A stretch of DNA of 64,000 nt from Xestospongia muta (taxonomy: Eukaryota > Porifera > Demospongiae > Haplosclerida > Petrosiidae): NCBI GenBank assembly GCA_963693285.1, contig OY848922.1, positions 7,862,923 through 7,926,922 of the forward strand. The letters are read 5' to 3'. The notes below the pieces were generated by a model. It was given only the letters and a program-made list of their open reading frames with translations. It was not told the origin of the DNA and did no database searches. The position numbers and the translations under genes are program-made. Positions 48,302-59,494 of this stretch are shown piece after piece. How positions within the stretch are numbered: the first letter of the stretch is position 1; every line of letters starts with the position of its first letter.

Positions 48302-49733
48302 TGTTGTTTATTCTGACAACATTTGCTGATTACATGTCATTGATATAATAGTTATATCTTACATATAATAGTGCTATAAAAATAATAAGGAAATTGTATT
48401 GTCTTTACAATTGTTTTATTCAACTGCTACATTGTTCAATTTACTGTGTCATTGTTTGCTAATGAGTATTAAGTAAAGTTATCAACTACAAATACTGCAC
48501 AGGTAACCTCTTACTCTACTCATCATATGACTGCTTAACAAAACAGATATATGACAAAAACAATCTTTTAATGTGATCACAGTCAATAATATGATTCATA
48601 AACATATACAATTAGTAATGGGTGTTCAGACTATGTGATTAATAACCTTTCCAATTGGTTTAGAAATGTAGTTAAAGTTTTAAAACATTTGAATATAATA
48701 TTTGAATATAATATATATACGAATGTTCCATCAACATATCTGGTTCTTGCTTCTGAGAGAGATGTTATAGGACAAGCAGCCACATTTACCGCTAGAGATT
48801 GTAGCATAATAGGTTCATAAGACTGAGATTTATAATATGATATTCAGACATAATTTTTATGATTTTAAAAATTAGAACACTTTACCAGTTCTAAATTACA
48901 ATATCTTTTCTAAACATCTAAAGTTTCATTTTAACAACAACAATTGTTCTTTTATATTTGAAACAAAATTATTAAATTTATTTTTTATTTATTTATAAAT
49001 TAAGTTCATTACTATAGTGTATGTTTATTGTAATATAATGTGTGGGTGTATCAAAACACTGACTAGTTTATAGATGTCCTCTAAACTCCAATTAGGGAAG
49101 ACAGCATGAAAATAGTCATACTAACATGAAATAAACTCAAATGTAAAGTTTGAATGATATAGTATGAGTTATATCCAAACTAAACATAAATTGTCAGGAT
49201 CAGATTGACTCGCAATTCTTGTCAGACAAAACAGTCTCTGTCATTTCTAAGAAACCAACCTATATACTTCAGGGAATTCTATGAAGCAACTGCTGAGCTT
49301 TGTAAGCAATTACAATAGTAACTAGTTAGGAGTCTTCTCATATTAATTGATTGTTGTCTAAACTGAAGGTGAGATATTAAATAAAGTACTAATTTCCATC
49401 AGTATTAAGAGGCCATGCAATTGATCGTACTCATACAAGCTACAATAATATATTTGATCAGCTTTTCTTCTACTGACATAGTCTAAAAGAATAGTTACTT
49501 TATTCATTTTTTTGTTACCAGTGTGTACATGACATTAGTCAGTATTTTTAATGCACCCACACATTGTAATACAAACCACAAGTATAAACAATAGCCTGTT
49601 TATCTTATATGAGGTCATGTATGCATTACATACTAGAGGGCTACTATCACTATATCATGTCATTATTATATAACTATCAACATGTATAATCTTCTTTTGT
49701 GACCTTTATTGATTGCTAGTGAACATTTAACAT
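48302..49733. other. Intergenic between receptor genes D and E
   Basis: No shared 3' UTR module after gene D; an AT-rich stretch follows. From about 48830 the sequence matches the spacer before gene F (53640-54550), including 'gtgtgggtgtatcaaaacac', and the second-type upstream block at about 49530-49730. The frame at 48635-48820 is unsupported. Confidence 0.5.
49530..49733 (+). promoter_or_regulatory. Type-2 upstream block of receptor genes
   Basis: 'cacccacacattgtaatac', 'gtttatcttatatgaggtca' and 'catgtaagtaatg' recur at about 40560-40770, 49530-49740 and 54340-54555. It replaces the TCACGTGA-bearing block of genes A, B and G, so the family has at least two promoter types. Confidence 0.45.
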
Positions 49734-49822
49734 GTAAGTAATGTATCATTGATATTATTTATTATATATGACTTTATTTCTTATGCTAGTTACTCTTTAA
49801 GATCAGCTAATACTGCCATATC

Positions 49823-52800
49823 ATGAGCTGGTGTCATGTCTATTATATAACATCAGTTATACTGTATATCTACAGTGGATATGTTACTGCTTCTGAGTAT
49901 TATGTCTCTGCAGCTCCTAATGGAGATCCTTGTCCTCATACTAACCTACCTTGTCACAACCTCTCCTACTACACTGATAATTATTTGTCTTACTTCACTG
50001 ATGATACAATTTTTTACTTCCTAAATGGAACTCATATTCTACAAGGTACATTAGAGATCAGTGGTGTAAGTAATATAACTCTACAAGGACTGAGTCATAT
50101 AGAACAAGGCTTCCATGAGACAGTTATGCAATCTACCTCAATAATAAGGTGTAATGATTACAACAGAGGTGGTATACAATTTACTAGTAGTAGTGATGTT
50201 GTAGTGATATCATTAACAATAGCAAACTGTGGAGCATTTTATAATACTAGTTACCAACAAATTAATGTTAGCTTACTCATTGTTGACACAGATAATATCA
50301 CATTGGAATGGGTATCAGTCCAGAATGGTTCAGGTTTCGGTCTCTTTCTTGTAAATGCTTTTGATTTGTTAATTGCAAATTCTTCATTTGCACAAAATCA
50401 ACTTTTTAAGACATGCTTTGATTGTTTAGGTGGTAATGTCTATATATGGTATGATGACCAAACAATTCATAAAACACTGTGCAGTGTTGATATTGTGCAA
50501 TCAAACTTTACATTTGGATTAAATCTTGAAGTCTGTTCTTTCGAGGAATACATTAAATCTCAATACATTTCATCTAGTGGAGGGTTGACAATATCTTTAT
50601 TACATACACAATCATATAACATACAGTTTAACATTGACTATGTTGTGTTCTACAATAACACTGGTAATGCTGGGGCAAACTTTGTTTTTTTGGCTTACTA
50701 TCCAGGTTTATATTATTTAACAATGAGCAATACCATTAGCACCTATGGCAAAACATTGATTTCTTATACAGATATCTACGACTGTACTTTTGCAGCAGGT
50801 ATGACTTTGGTGCAGAACAATGGTGTTTATAAGCCTGATATAAATATAAAAAATTGTACTTTTGAACATAACTTGGCTAAGAAATTTGGAGGAGGTATAT
50901 TTATTGGTTGGTCAGACGCTCCTGGTAATATCACATTTCATAATTGTACTATATACAACAATACAGCATATCATGGATCTGCTATGTTTCTGTATGGATT
51001 TAATTCTACATTGGTACATTTTCATTTTGCAAACATTATTTTTGATTCCAATAAAGTACTCTATAAGTTTAATAGATTCCAAACAGCTGTATTACTGGTA
51101 CATATTAACAATGCTATATTTGAACAAATCGATGTTAGTAATCATGATACAACTGGTTTATTGAGTTATCATAGTAAGTTAACATTTCTTAAAAATTGCA
51201 AATTTGTGAACAATTCAGGAACATTAGGTGGTGGTATGGCTTTATATGATTCATCTTATTTAATACTGAAAGAACAAACAAACATATCATTTGTCAATAA
51301 TTATGCTAGTGAATCAGGTGGAGGAATCTTTGTATCAGAAAAAATCCTAACTCATGATATTCCAACTGATTGTTTTTTTATACTTGAATCAGATCATAGT
51401 ACTAATGCAACATTATATTTTGTTAACAACACTGCTGAGATATCAGGTGATGTCCTATATGGTGGTAATGTAGATTATTGTTTAAATGCACATCAATTTC
51501 ATCGCCTATTTAACTATTCTCAACAGAAAGGTTCATCAGTAGTGTCATCAGATCCTATCCAAGTGTGCTTTTGTGAAGCAAAAAAACCTAATTGTTCTAT
51601 TAAAAACATCAATATAACTGCAATACCTGGTATTGATATCTTTATATCACTAGCTACTGTTGGTTCAAAAAATGGCTTAACAAATGGTGTGATAAAATTT
51701 ACACCCTCCAATGTGCAAACTGTCAACACTAGATTAAATGCAAATTGCACTGATGTTACTTTTAGTGTAACAGCAAATAGTTCATTGAATACAACACAAG
51801 TCTATGTAACACTCAAGAAGTCAATAAAACCTTTGTATGACCCTTTTGCTAAAGTTATTGATATTATTATTCAGTCCTGCCCAATTGGGTTCCCATTAGA
51901 TATTACAAATAACACTTGTGTGTGTAGATCTGAATTAACTAAACCACCTGTAATAAATTGTGATATTAACACTCAAATTATAACTAGAGAAGGTGACTTG
52001 TGGATTGGTTATGAAAATGTTTATGACTGTCTTATTGTTTATAACAACTGTCCCTTTGATTATTGTAATGACAATAACATTAGCTTTACATTTAACGTAT
52101 CACATAAACAATGTCTTTACAATCGATCTGGACTACTCTGTGGAAAATGTGCAAAAGGACTCAGTCTCATGTTAGGTTCCAATCAATGTGGACAATGTAC
52201 TAATAACTACATAGCTCTCATCATTCCATTTGCTTTAGCTGGTATAGCACTGGTAGCTTTTATCATTACTTTAAACTTAACTGTGTCTGTGGGTACAATT
52301 AATGGACTTATATTCTACGCTAATGTTGTCAAAATATATGAACCCATCTTCTTTCCTAAAGGTCCTATACAATTTCTTAGTCTGTTCATTTCCTGTCTTA
52401 ATCTAGATCTGGGTATTGAGACTTGTTTCATTGATGGTATGGGTTCTTGCAGTAAGACATGGCTACAGTTTATCTTTCCAGGCTATGTTTGGTCTCTACT
52501 AATACTCATCATAATATTATCACGATATTCCAGCAAAGTGGTTCAAATTGTGGGAAGACAAATATTTCCAGTACTAGCCACTATGATCTTTCTCTCATAC
52601 AACAAACTGATACATACTGTTTTTCTGGTCCTTCATTACAGCAACATTTCTTGTAGTGGTGAAAATAATGTCAGATTCAGGTCATGGTATCTTGATGCTA
52701 GTGTCCACTATCTAAGAGGTTGTCATATACCATTGTTTCTGTTCTCACTGGCTGTACTCTTTTTACTAATTGTTCCATACAACTTCTATCTTCTCACTAT

Positions 52801-53422
52801 ACCATTATTTGAAGGACCTCTATCAAAATACATGTGCTGTCAGAAGCTGTCAACATATATGAAGCCTTTCTCCAATGCGTATGGAGGTCCATATAAGGAC
52901 AAGTGCTATTTCTGGATCGGATTTTTACTACTAGTTCGTGTTATCTTAGCACTGGTTGTGTCTCTAGATACTGAGGCTACTGTAAGCTTGGATGTGTTAA
53001 CATCTATTTTAGTTGTTATTATCTTCATGTATCTCCCTTTGAGGGGAGTATATCGACAACTTCCTTTGGCTTATCTGGAGCTTTTCTTTATTCTCAACCT
53101 TATTTTAATGGCTTCTACTAATGAACAAACTTCTAATGAAAATATTAATTCAAAAGGACAAGCGCTAACCAAAGTTTTAGTATCACTAGCATTTGTAGTA
53201 TTCTGTGGTATTTTGATCTATCATGTCTGGGATCAATTTAAAAAGTCTGGTTTACAAGAGCAAATTAAAAAGTTGTTTAAAACACAGTCCAATATTCCAG
53301 CTAATGATGATAATGAAATAGAATTAAAGATACCTTCAAGTGATAATATCACATATTCTGTTATACCAGAGTTACATGAGCCTCTGCTTGATGATCAAAA
53401 AGACAGTACTAATAAGAAATGA
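49823..53422 (+). CDS. Receptor-like membrane protein E (1199 aa)
   Basis: Start MSWCHVYYITSV, 33 bp after the 5' UTR intron (49734-49789). Ectodomain nearly the same as that of the gene at 54633 through most of its length (CSFEEYIKSQYISSSGG, NCTFEHNLAKKFGGG, TLYFVNNTAEISGDVLYGGN). Cysteine-rich module from about residue 685 (CPIGFPLDITNNTC) with GKC in place of the usual GQC. Membrane domain from about 796; local changes include ISCLNLDLG for ISWLNLDLG and KPFSNAYGGPYKDKCYFW for KPFFDAYGGPYKDKCRFW, positions otherwise invariant in the array. Its tail is of the SNEN-NSKGQALTK type like gene B, while its ectodomain is like F and G, which points to recombination. Confidence 0.85.
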   Translation: MSWCHVYYITSVILYIYSGYVTASEYYVSAAPNGDPCPHTNLPCHNLSYYTDNYLSYFTDDTIFYFLNGTHILQGTLEISGVSNITLQGLSHIEQGFHETVMQSTSIIRCNDYNRGGIQFTSSSDVVVISLTIANCGAFYNTSYQQINVSLLIVDTDNITLEWVSVQNGSGFGLFLVNAFDLLIANSSFAQNQLFKTCFDCLGGNVYIWYDDQTIHKTLCSVDIVQSNFTFGLNLEVCSFEEYIKSQYISSSGGLTISLLHTQSYNIQFNIDYVVFYNNTGNAGANFVFLAYYPGLYYLTMSNTISTYGKTLISYTDIYDCTFAAGMTLVQNNGVYKPDINIKNCTFEHNLAKKFGGGIFIGWSDAPGNITFHNCTIYNNTAYHGSAMFLYGFNSTLVHFHFANIIFDSNKVLYKFNRFQTAVLLVHINNAIFEQIDVSNHDTTGLLSYHSKLTFLKNCKFVNNSGTLGGGMALYDSSYLILKEQTNISFVNNYASESGGGIFVSEKILTHDIPTDCFFILESDHSTNATLYFVNNTAEISGDVLYGGNVDYCLNAHQFHRLFNYSQQKGSSVVSSDPIQVCFCEAKKPNCSIKNINITAIPGIDIFISLATVGSKNGLTNGVIKFTPSNVQTVNTRLNANCTDVTFSVTANSSLNTTQVYVTLKKSIKPLYDPFAKVIDIIIQSCPIGFPLDITNNTCVCRSELTKPPVINCDINTQIITREGDLWIGYENVYDCLIVYNNCPFDYCNDNNISFTFNVSHKQCLYNRSGLLCGKCAKGLSLMLGSNQCGQCTNNYIALIIPFALAGIALVAFIITLNLTVSVGTINGLIFYANVVKIYEPIFFPKGPIQFLSLFISCLNLDLGIETCFIDGMGSCSKTWLQFIFPGYVWSLLILIIILSRYSSKVVQIVGRQIFPVLATMIFLSYNKLIHTVFLVLHYSNISCSGENNVRFRSWYLDASVHYLRGCHIPLFLFSLAVLFLLIVPYNFYLLTIPLFEGPLSKYMCCQKLSTYMKPFSNAYGGPYKDKCYFWIGFLLLVRVILALVVSLDTEATVSLDVLTSILVVIIFMYLPLRGVYRQLPLAYLELFFILNLILMASTNEQTSNENINSKGQALTKVLVSLAFVVFCGILIYHVWDQFKKSGLQEQIKKLFKTQSNIPANDDNEIELKIPSSDNITYSVIPELHEPLLDDQKDSTNKK

Positions 53423-54632
53423 AGCTGACAATGTATTTCATTAGATATATTATTTGACTTGTTAATGTATGTACTTTATATAGTATTAAATAGAGTGTGA
53501 TTTTTGATAGTATGATGTTTATACATGTACTTTACTGAGTGTATACTACTAACATTGAATGATTATTAGTTTTCATTTGTTGATTAATAATTACTATTTG
53601 TATTTTTGTCAATAAATGCTAATAAATTATATAAATAATAAATTGTTCAGACATAATATTATGATTTAAAAAATTAAAACTCCTACCAGATTGCTTTAAG
53701 TCCATTCAAAATTACAATATCTTTTCTAAACATCTAAAGGTTCATTTTAACAATAATAATTGATCTTTTATATTTGAAATACTATTTATTTTTATTTATT
53801 TATAAATCAAGTTCATTACTATAGTGTATGTTATATTGTAATATAATGTGTGGGTGTATCAAAACACTGACTGGTTTATAGATGTCCTCTAAACTCCAAT
53901 TAGGGAAGACAGCATGAAAATAGTCATACTAACAAGAAATAAACTCAAATGTAAAGTTTGAGATGATATAGTATGATTTATATCCAAACTAGACATAAAT
54001 AATCAGGATCAGGCTGACTCACAATTCTCGTCAGACAAGACAGTCTCTGTCATTTCTAAGAAACCAAACTAAATAGTTCAGGGAATTCTATAAAGCAACT
54101 GCTGAGCTTTGTAAGCAATTACAATAGTAACTAGTTAGGAGTCTTCTCATATTAATTGATTGTTGTCTAAACTGAAGGTGAGATGTTAAATAAAGTACTC
54201 ATTTCCATCAGTATTAAGAGGCCATGCAATTGACTATACACATACAAGCTATAGTGACATATTTGGTCAGCTTTTCTTCTCACTGACATAGTCTAAAAGA
54301 ATAGTTACTTTATTTTTTTTTTGTTACCAGTGTGTACATGACATTAGTCAGTGTCTTTAATACACCCACACATTGTAATACAAACCATAAGTATAAACAA
54401 TAGCTTGTTTATCTTATATGAGGTCATGTATGCATTACATACTAAAGGGCTACTATCACTATATCATGTCATTATTATATAACTATCAACATGTGTATAA
54501 TCATCTTTTGTGACCTTTATTGATTGCTAGTGAACTCCTTTTAACATGTAAGTAATGCATCATTGATATTATTTATTGTGACTTTATTTCTTATGCTAGT
54601 TACTCTTTAAGATCAGCTAATACTGCCATATC
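53423..54632. other. Intergenic between receptor genes E and F
   Basis: 3' UTR module, then spacer nearly the same as 48830-49822 with a type-2 upstream block and the 5' UTR intron (about 54547-54599). Confidence 0.55.
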
Positions 54633-57600
54633 ATGAGCTGGTCTCATATCTATTATATAACATCAGTTATACTGTATATCTACAGTGGATATGTTACTGC
54701 TTCTGAGTATTATGTCTCTGCAGCTCCTAATGAAGAATGTTATCCTTCTACTGACCTACTTTGTCACAACCTCTCCTACTACACTGCTTATTATTCGTCT
54801 TACTTCATTGATGATACAATTTTTTATTTTCTAAATGGAACTCATATTCTACAAGGTACTTTGGAGATCAGTAGTGTAAGTAATATAACTCTACAGGGAC
54901 TGTGTTGTATAGAACAAGGCTTCCATGAGACAGTTATGCAATCTACCTCAGTAATAATGTGTAATGATTACAACAGAGGTGGTATACAATTTACTAGTAG
55001 TAGTGATGTTGTATTGGAATCATTAACAATAGCAAACTGTGGAGTGTTTTATAATACTAGTTACCAACAAATTAATGTTAGCTTACTCATTGTTGACACA
55101 GATAATATCACATTGGAATGGGTATCAGTCCAGAATAGTTCAGGTTTCGGTCTCTTTCTTGTAAATGCTTTTGATTTGTTAATTGCAAATTCCTCATTTG
55201 CACAAAATCAACCTCTTGAGACATGTTTTGATTGTTCAGGTGGTAATGTCTATATACGGTATGATGACCAAACTATTAATAAAACACTGTGCAGTGTTGA
55301 TATTATGCAATCAAATTTTACATTTGGATTAAATCTTGAAGTCTGTTCTTTAGAGGAATACATTAAATCTCAATACGTTTCATCTAGTGGAGGGTTGACG
55401 ATATCCTTATTGCATACACAATCATATAACATACAGTTTAACATTGACTATGTTGTGTTCTACAATAACACTGCTAATGCTGGGGCAAACTTTGTCTTTT
55501 TGGCTCACTACACTGGTGTTTGTTCTTTAACAATGAGCAATACCATTAGCACCTATGGCAAAACATTGATTTCTTATACAGATATCTACGACTGTACTTT
55601 TGCAGCAGGTATGACTTTGGTGCAGAACAATGGTGTTTATAAGCCTGAGATAAATATTAAAAATTGCACTTTTGAACATAACTTGGCTAAGAAATTTGGA
55701 GGAGGTATATTTATTGGTTGGTCAGACGCTCCTGGTAATATCACATTTCATAATTGTACTATATACAACAATACAGCATATCATGGATCTGCTATGTTTC
55801 TGTATGGATTTAATTCTACATTGGTACATTTTCATTTTGCAAACATTATTTTTGATTCCAATAAAGTACTCTATAAGTTTAATAGATTCCAAACAGCTGT
55901 ATTACTGGTACATATTAACAATGCTATATTTGAACGAATTGATGTTAGTAACCATGATACAACTGGTTTATTGAGTTATCATAGTCAGTTAACATTTCTT
56001 AAAAATTGCAAATTTGTGAACAATTCAGGGACATTAGGTGGTGGTATGGCTTTATATGATTCATCTTATTTAATACTGAAAGAACAAACAAACATATCAT
56101 TTGTCAATAATTATGCTAGTGAATCAGGTGGAGGAATCTTTGTATCAGAAAAAATCCTAACTCTTGATATTCCAACTGATTGCTTTTTTATACTTGAATC
56201 TGATCATAGCACTAATACAACATTATATTTTGTTAACAACACTGCTGAGATATCAGGTGATGTCCTATATGGTGGTAATGTAGATTATTGTTTAAATGCA
56301 CATCAATTTCATCACCTATTTAACTATTCTCAACAGAAAGGTTCATCAGTAGTGTCATCAGATCCTATCCAAGTGTGCTTTTGTGAAGCAAACAAACCTA
56401 ATTGTTCTATTAAAAACATCAATATAACTGCAATACCTGGTATTGATAACACTATATCACTAGCTACTGTTGGTTCAAAAAATGGCTTAACAAATGGTGT
56501 GATAAAATTTACACCCTCCAATGTGCAAACTGTCAACGACAGACTAATTCCAAGTTGTACTGATGTTACATTTAGTGTAACAGCAAATACTTCATTGAAT
56601 ACAACACAAGTCTATGTAACACTTGAGAAGTCAATAAAACCTTTATATGACCCTTTTGCTAAAGTTATTGATGTTATCATTCAGTCCTGTCCAATTGGGT
56701 TTCCATTAGATATTAAAAATAACACTTGTGTGTGTAGATCTGAATTAACTAAACCACCTACAATAAATTGTGATATCAACACTCAAATTATAACTAGAGA
56801 AGGTGACTTGTGGATTGGTTATGAAAATGACCATGACTGTCTTATTGTTTATGAAAACTGTCCCTTTGATTATTGTAATTACAATAACATTAACTTTACA
56901 TTTAACACGTCAAATGAACAATGTCTTCACAGTCGATCTGGCATACTCTGTGGACAATGTGCTAATGGACTCAGTCTCATGTTAGGTTCCAATCAATGTG
57001 GACAATGTACTAATTACAACATAGCTCTTATCATTCTATTTGCTTTAGCTGGTATAGCACTGGTTACGTTTGTCGTTACTTTGAACGTAACTGTGTCTGT
57101 GGGTACAATCAATGGACTTATATTCTATGCTAATGTTGTCAAAATATATGAACACATCTTCTTTTCTGAAGGTCCTATACCATTTCTTAGTCTGTTTATT
57201 TCCTGGCTTAATCTAGATCTGGGTATAGAGACTTGTTTCATTGATGGTATGGGTTCTTGCACTAAGACATGGCTACAGTTTATCTTTCCAACCTATGTTT
57301 GGTTTCTACTAATACTCATCATAATATTATCACGATATTCCAGCAAAGTAGTTCAACTTGTGGGAAGACAAGTAATACCAGCTCTAGCAACTATGATTCT
57401 TTTCTCATATACTAAACTGATACGCACAGTCTTCAAGGTCCTCCATCGCACTAATATTCAGTGTAGTGGTGATAATAATGTGAAATTCAACTTATCACAG
57501 TGGTATATTGATGCTACTGTACCATATCTAACAGGTTGTCATATACCATTGTTTCTGTTCTCACTGGCAGTACTCATTTTACTTATTATTCCATACACCT

Positions 57601-58211
57601 TCTACCTTCTTACTATACCATTATTTGAAGGACCTCTATCAAAATACATATGCTGTCAAAAGTTGTCAACATATATGAAACCTTTCTTTGATGCATATGG
57701 AGGTCCATATAAGGACAAGTGTCGTTTTTGGACTGGATTTTTACTACTAGTTCGTCTTGTATTAGCACTGGTTGTGTCTGTAGATACTGAGGCTACTGTA
57801 AGCTTGTATGTGTTAACATCTATTTTAGTTGTTATTATCTTCATATATTTTCCATTAAGGGGAGTATATCGACAACTTCCCTTTGCTTGTCTGGAGCTTT
57901 TCTTCATTCTCAACCTTATTTTAATGGCTTCTACAAATGAACAAAACTTTAATGAACTAAAAAGACAAGTGTCAACAATAGTTTTCGTATCACTAACATT
58001 TGTAGTATTCAGTGGTATTTCGATCTATCATGTCTGGGATCGATTTTTAAAGTCTCATTTACAAAACCGAATTAAAAAGTTACTTAAAAAACAATCCAAT
58101 ATTCCAGCTAATGATGATAATGAAATAGAACTGCCATATTCTGTTATGCCAGAGTTACGTGAGCCTCTGCTTGATGACCAATATGACATTCCTCATAATA
58201 AAATAATCTGA
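54633..58211 (+). CDS. Receptor-like membrane protein F (1192 aa)
   Basis: Start MSWSHIYYITSV after the 5' UTR intron. The ectodomain is almost the twin of gene E, with changes such as NEECYPSTDLLC and GLCCIEQGFHE in the N-terminal block, where the extra Cys is unusual. Cysteine-rich module from about residue 685. First membrane segment reads ALIILFALAGIALVTFVVT, and motifs NLDLGIETCF, KTWLQFIFPTYVW and GGPYKDKCRFWTG are kept. Tail of the NEQNFNELKRQVS type ending LREPLLDDQYDIPHNKII, matching the second half of the compound pseudogene at 28705-29931. So the N-terminal and C-terminal parts have different nearest relatives. Confidence 0.85.
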   Translation: MSWSHIYYITSVILYIYSGYVTASEYYVSAAPNEECYPSTDLLCHNLSYYTAYYSSYFIDDTIFYFLNGTHILQGTLEISSVSNITLQGLCCIEQGFHETVMQSTSVIMCNDYNRGGIQFTSSSDVVLESLTIANCGVFYNTSYQQINVSLLIVDTDNITLEWVSVQNSSGFGLFLVNAFDLLIANSSFAQNQPLETCFDCSGGNVYIRYDDQTINKTLCSVDIMQSNFTFGLNLEVCSLEEYIKSQYVSSSGGLTISLLHTQSYNIQFNIDYVVFYNNTANAGANFVFLAHYTGVCSLTMSNTISTYGKTLISYTDIYDCTFAAGMTLVQNNGVYKPEINIKNCTFEHNLAKKFGGGIFIGWSDAPGNITFHNCTIYNNTAYHGSAMFLYGFNSTLVHFHFANIIFDSNKVLYKFNRFQTAVLLVHINNAIFERIDVSNHDTTGLLSYHSQLTFLKNCKFVNNSGTLGGGMALYDSSYLILKEQTNISFVNNYASESGGGIFVSEKILTLDIPTDCFFILESDHSTNTTLYFVNNTAEISGDVLYGGNVDYCLNAHQFHHLFNYSQQKGSSVVSSDPIQVCFCEANKPNCSIKNINITAIPGIDNTISLATVGSKNGLTNGVIKFTPSNVQTVNDRLIPSCTDVTFSVTANTSLNTTQVYVTLEKSIKPLYDPFAKVIDVIIQSCPIGFPLDIKNNTCVCRSELTKPPTINCDINTQIITREGDLWIGYENDHDCLIVYENCPFDYCNYNNINFTFNTSNEQCLHSRSGILCGQCANGLSLMLGSNQCGQCTNYNIALIILFALAGIALVTFVVTLNVTVSVGTINGLIFYANVVKIYEHIFFSEGPIPFLSLFISWLNLDLGIETCFIDGMGSCTKTWLQFIFPTYVWFLLILIIILSRYSSKVVQLVGRQVIPALATMILFSYTKLIRTVFKVLHRTNIQCSGDNNVKFNLSQWYIDATVPYLTGCHIPLFLFSLAVLILLIIPYTFYLLTIPLFEGPLSKYICCQKLSTYMKPFFDAYGGPYKDKCRFWTGFLLLVRLVLALVVSVDTEATVSLYVLTSILVVIIFIYFPLRGVYRQLPFACLELFFILNLILMASTNEQNFNELKRQVSTIVFVSLTFVVFSGISIYHVWDRFLKSHLQNRIKKLLKKQSNIPANDDNEIELPYSVMPELREPLLDDQYDIPHNKII

Positions 58212-59401
58212 CAATGTATTTCAGTAGATATATTATTTGACTTGTTAATGTATGTACTTTATATAGTATTAAATAGAGTGTGATTTTTGATAGTATGATG
58301 TTTATACATGTACTTTACTGAGTGTATACTAACATTGAATGAATATTAGTTTACATTTGCTGATTAATAATTACTATTTGTATTTTTATCAATAAAAGTG
58401 TTTATTATTAAGAATCTGATTAAAATTAAAATAAATTGATTGTTTTAACCAATTCACGGTCACTTAAGCTGTCCACATACTACAGTATTGACAATACATA
58501 ACAAACTATTGACTATTTGAGAATTGACTTCACACATACTTCAACAAATGATCTCACAAAAAGTAGTACTGCAAACAATGGACAAAATTGTAATGATAAT
58601 TATAAAATTAATAGTTTGTATTTTCAAAAGGTCAGATCATATCACGTGATAGTTATTACAATGACATCATTAGCATTAATAACATTTATCACAATATTCA
58701 TTAAAAACTGCTGTTTGCTCAGTAATGTATTATTATGATATATATAATATCAGTTTACGCTACAATGAGATGAATTTCGTTATACTATAGCTTTATCTCG
58801 CAATAAAAACGCTGTGTACAAACTAAGGTGCCGAGATGTCAATTAGGAAGTAAGAAGAAAGAATTAAAATAATCCTGATAACATATTATTAAATAAAATT
58901 ATTAATATAAAATACAAAGTTTAAGATGATAGTATTACACATTATAATAGATTATCAAATAAGGCGGTCTCTATCGTTTCTACAAATTCCAGCTCTAAAA
59001 CAACAATCGAGTATATTGTAAACAATTAATATATATATATACATATATATATAATATATAGTTGGAATCTTTTCATATTAATTAATAACTTTCCTATGTT
59101 AAATGTTGATTAAAGTACTCATTCCATCGTTGTCAAGAGGCTACTTAAGTATAGCTAGTAACTTACAAGGTCCAGTTTTAATTTATTACGATCATAATAT
59201 CAATTTTTGATACATCCACACACTTTAAGTGAGTGGGCGTCTGTGCCCTTTGTGGTCAATTGAAAATCTATTTTGGAAACTTTATTAAACCTATGAATTT
59301 ATGTTACTATCAAAACTATCACGTGAACTTGTAGCTTATGTGATGTGATTGTCTGACTATTGTTCACTGGTATTGTGTTGTTAGTGTATCTCTTTTAACA
59401 A
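58212..59401. other. Intergenic between receptor genes F and G
   Basis: Close copy of 29932-31141: 3' UTR module, conserved element at 58631-58673, interrupted (AT)n tract at about 59030-59058, TCACGTGA at 59319-59326 and the 5' UTR intron donor at about 59402. Confidence 0.65.
58631..58673 (+). promoter_or_regulatory. Conserved element with TCACGTGA and TGACATCAT
   Basis: Base-for-base match to 30351-30393 across the core, within the duplicated intergenic block. Confidence 0.45.
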
Positions 59402-59494
59402 GTAAGTAATGTATCATTGATATTATAAATTTATATCCAACATGCTTACTATTTAGGCTAGTTGTTCTTTAAGGTCACCCAATACTGCCATATC

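Noticed and set aside
48635..48820. 61-codon frame after gene D
   Set aside because: Lies in spacer DNA shared in broken form with other spacers; no coding signal.
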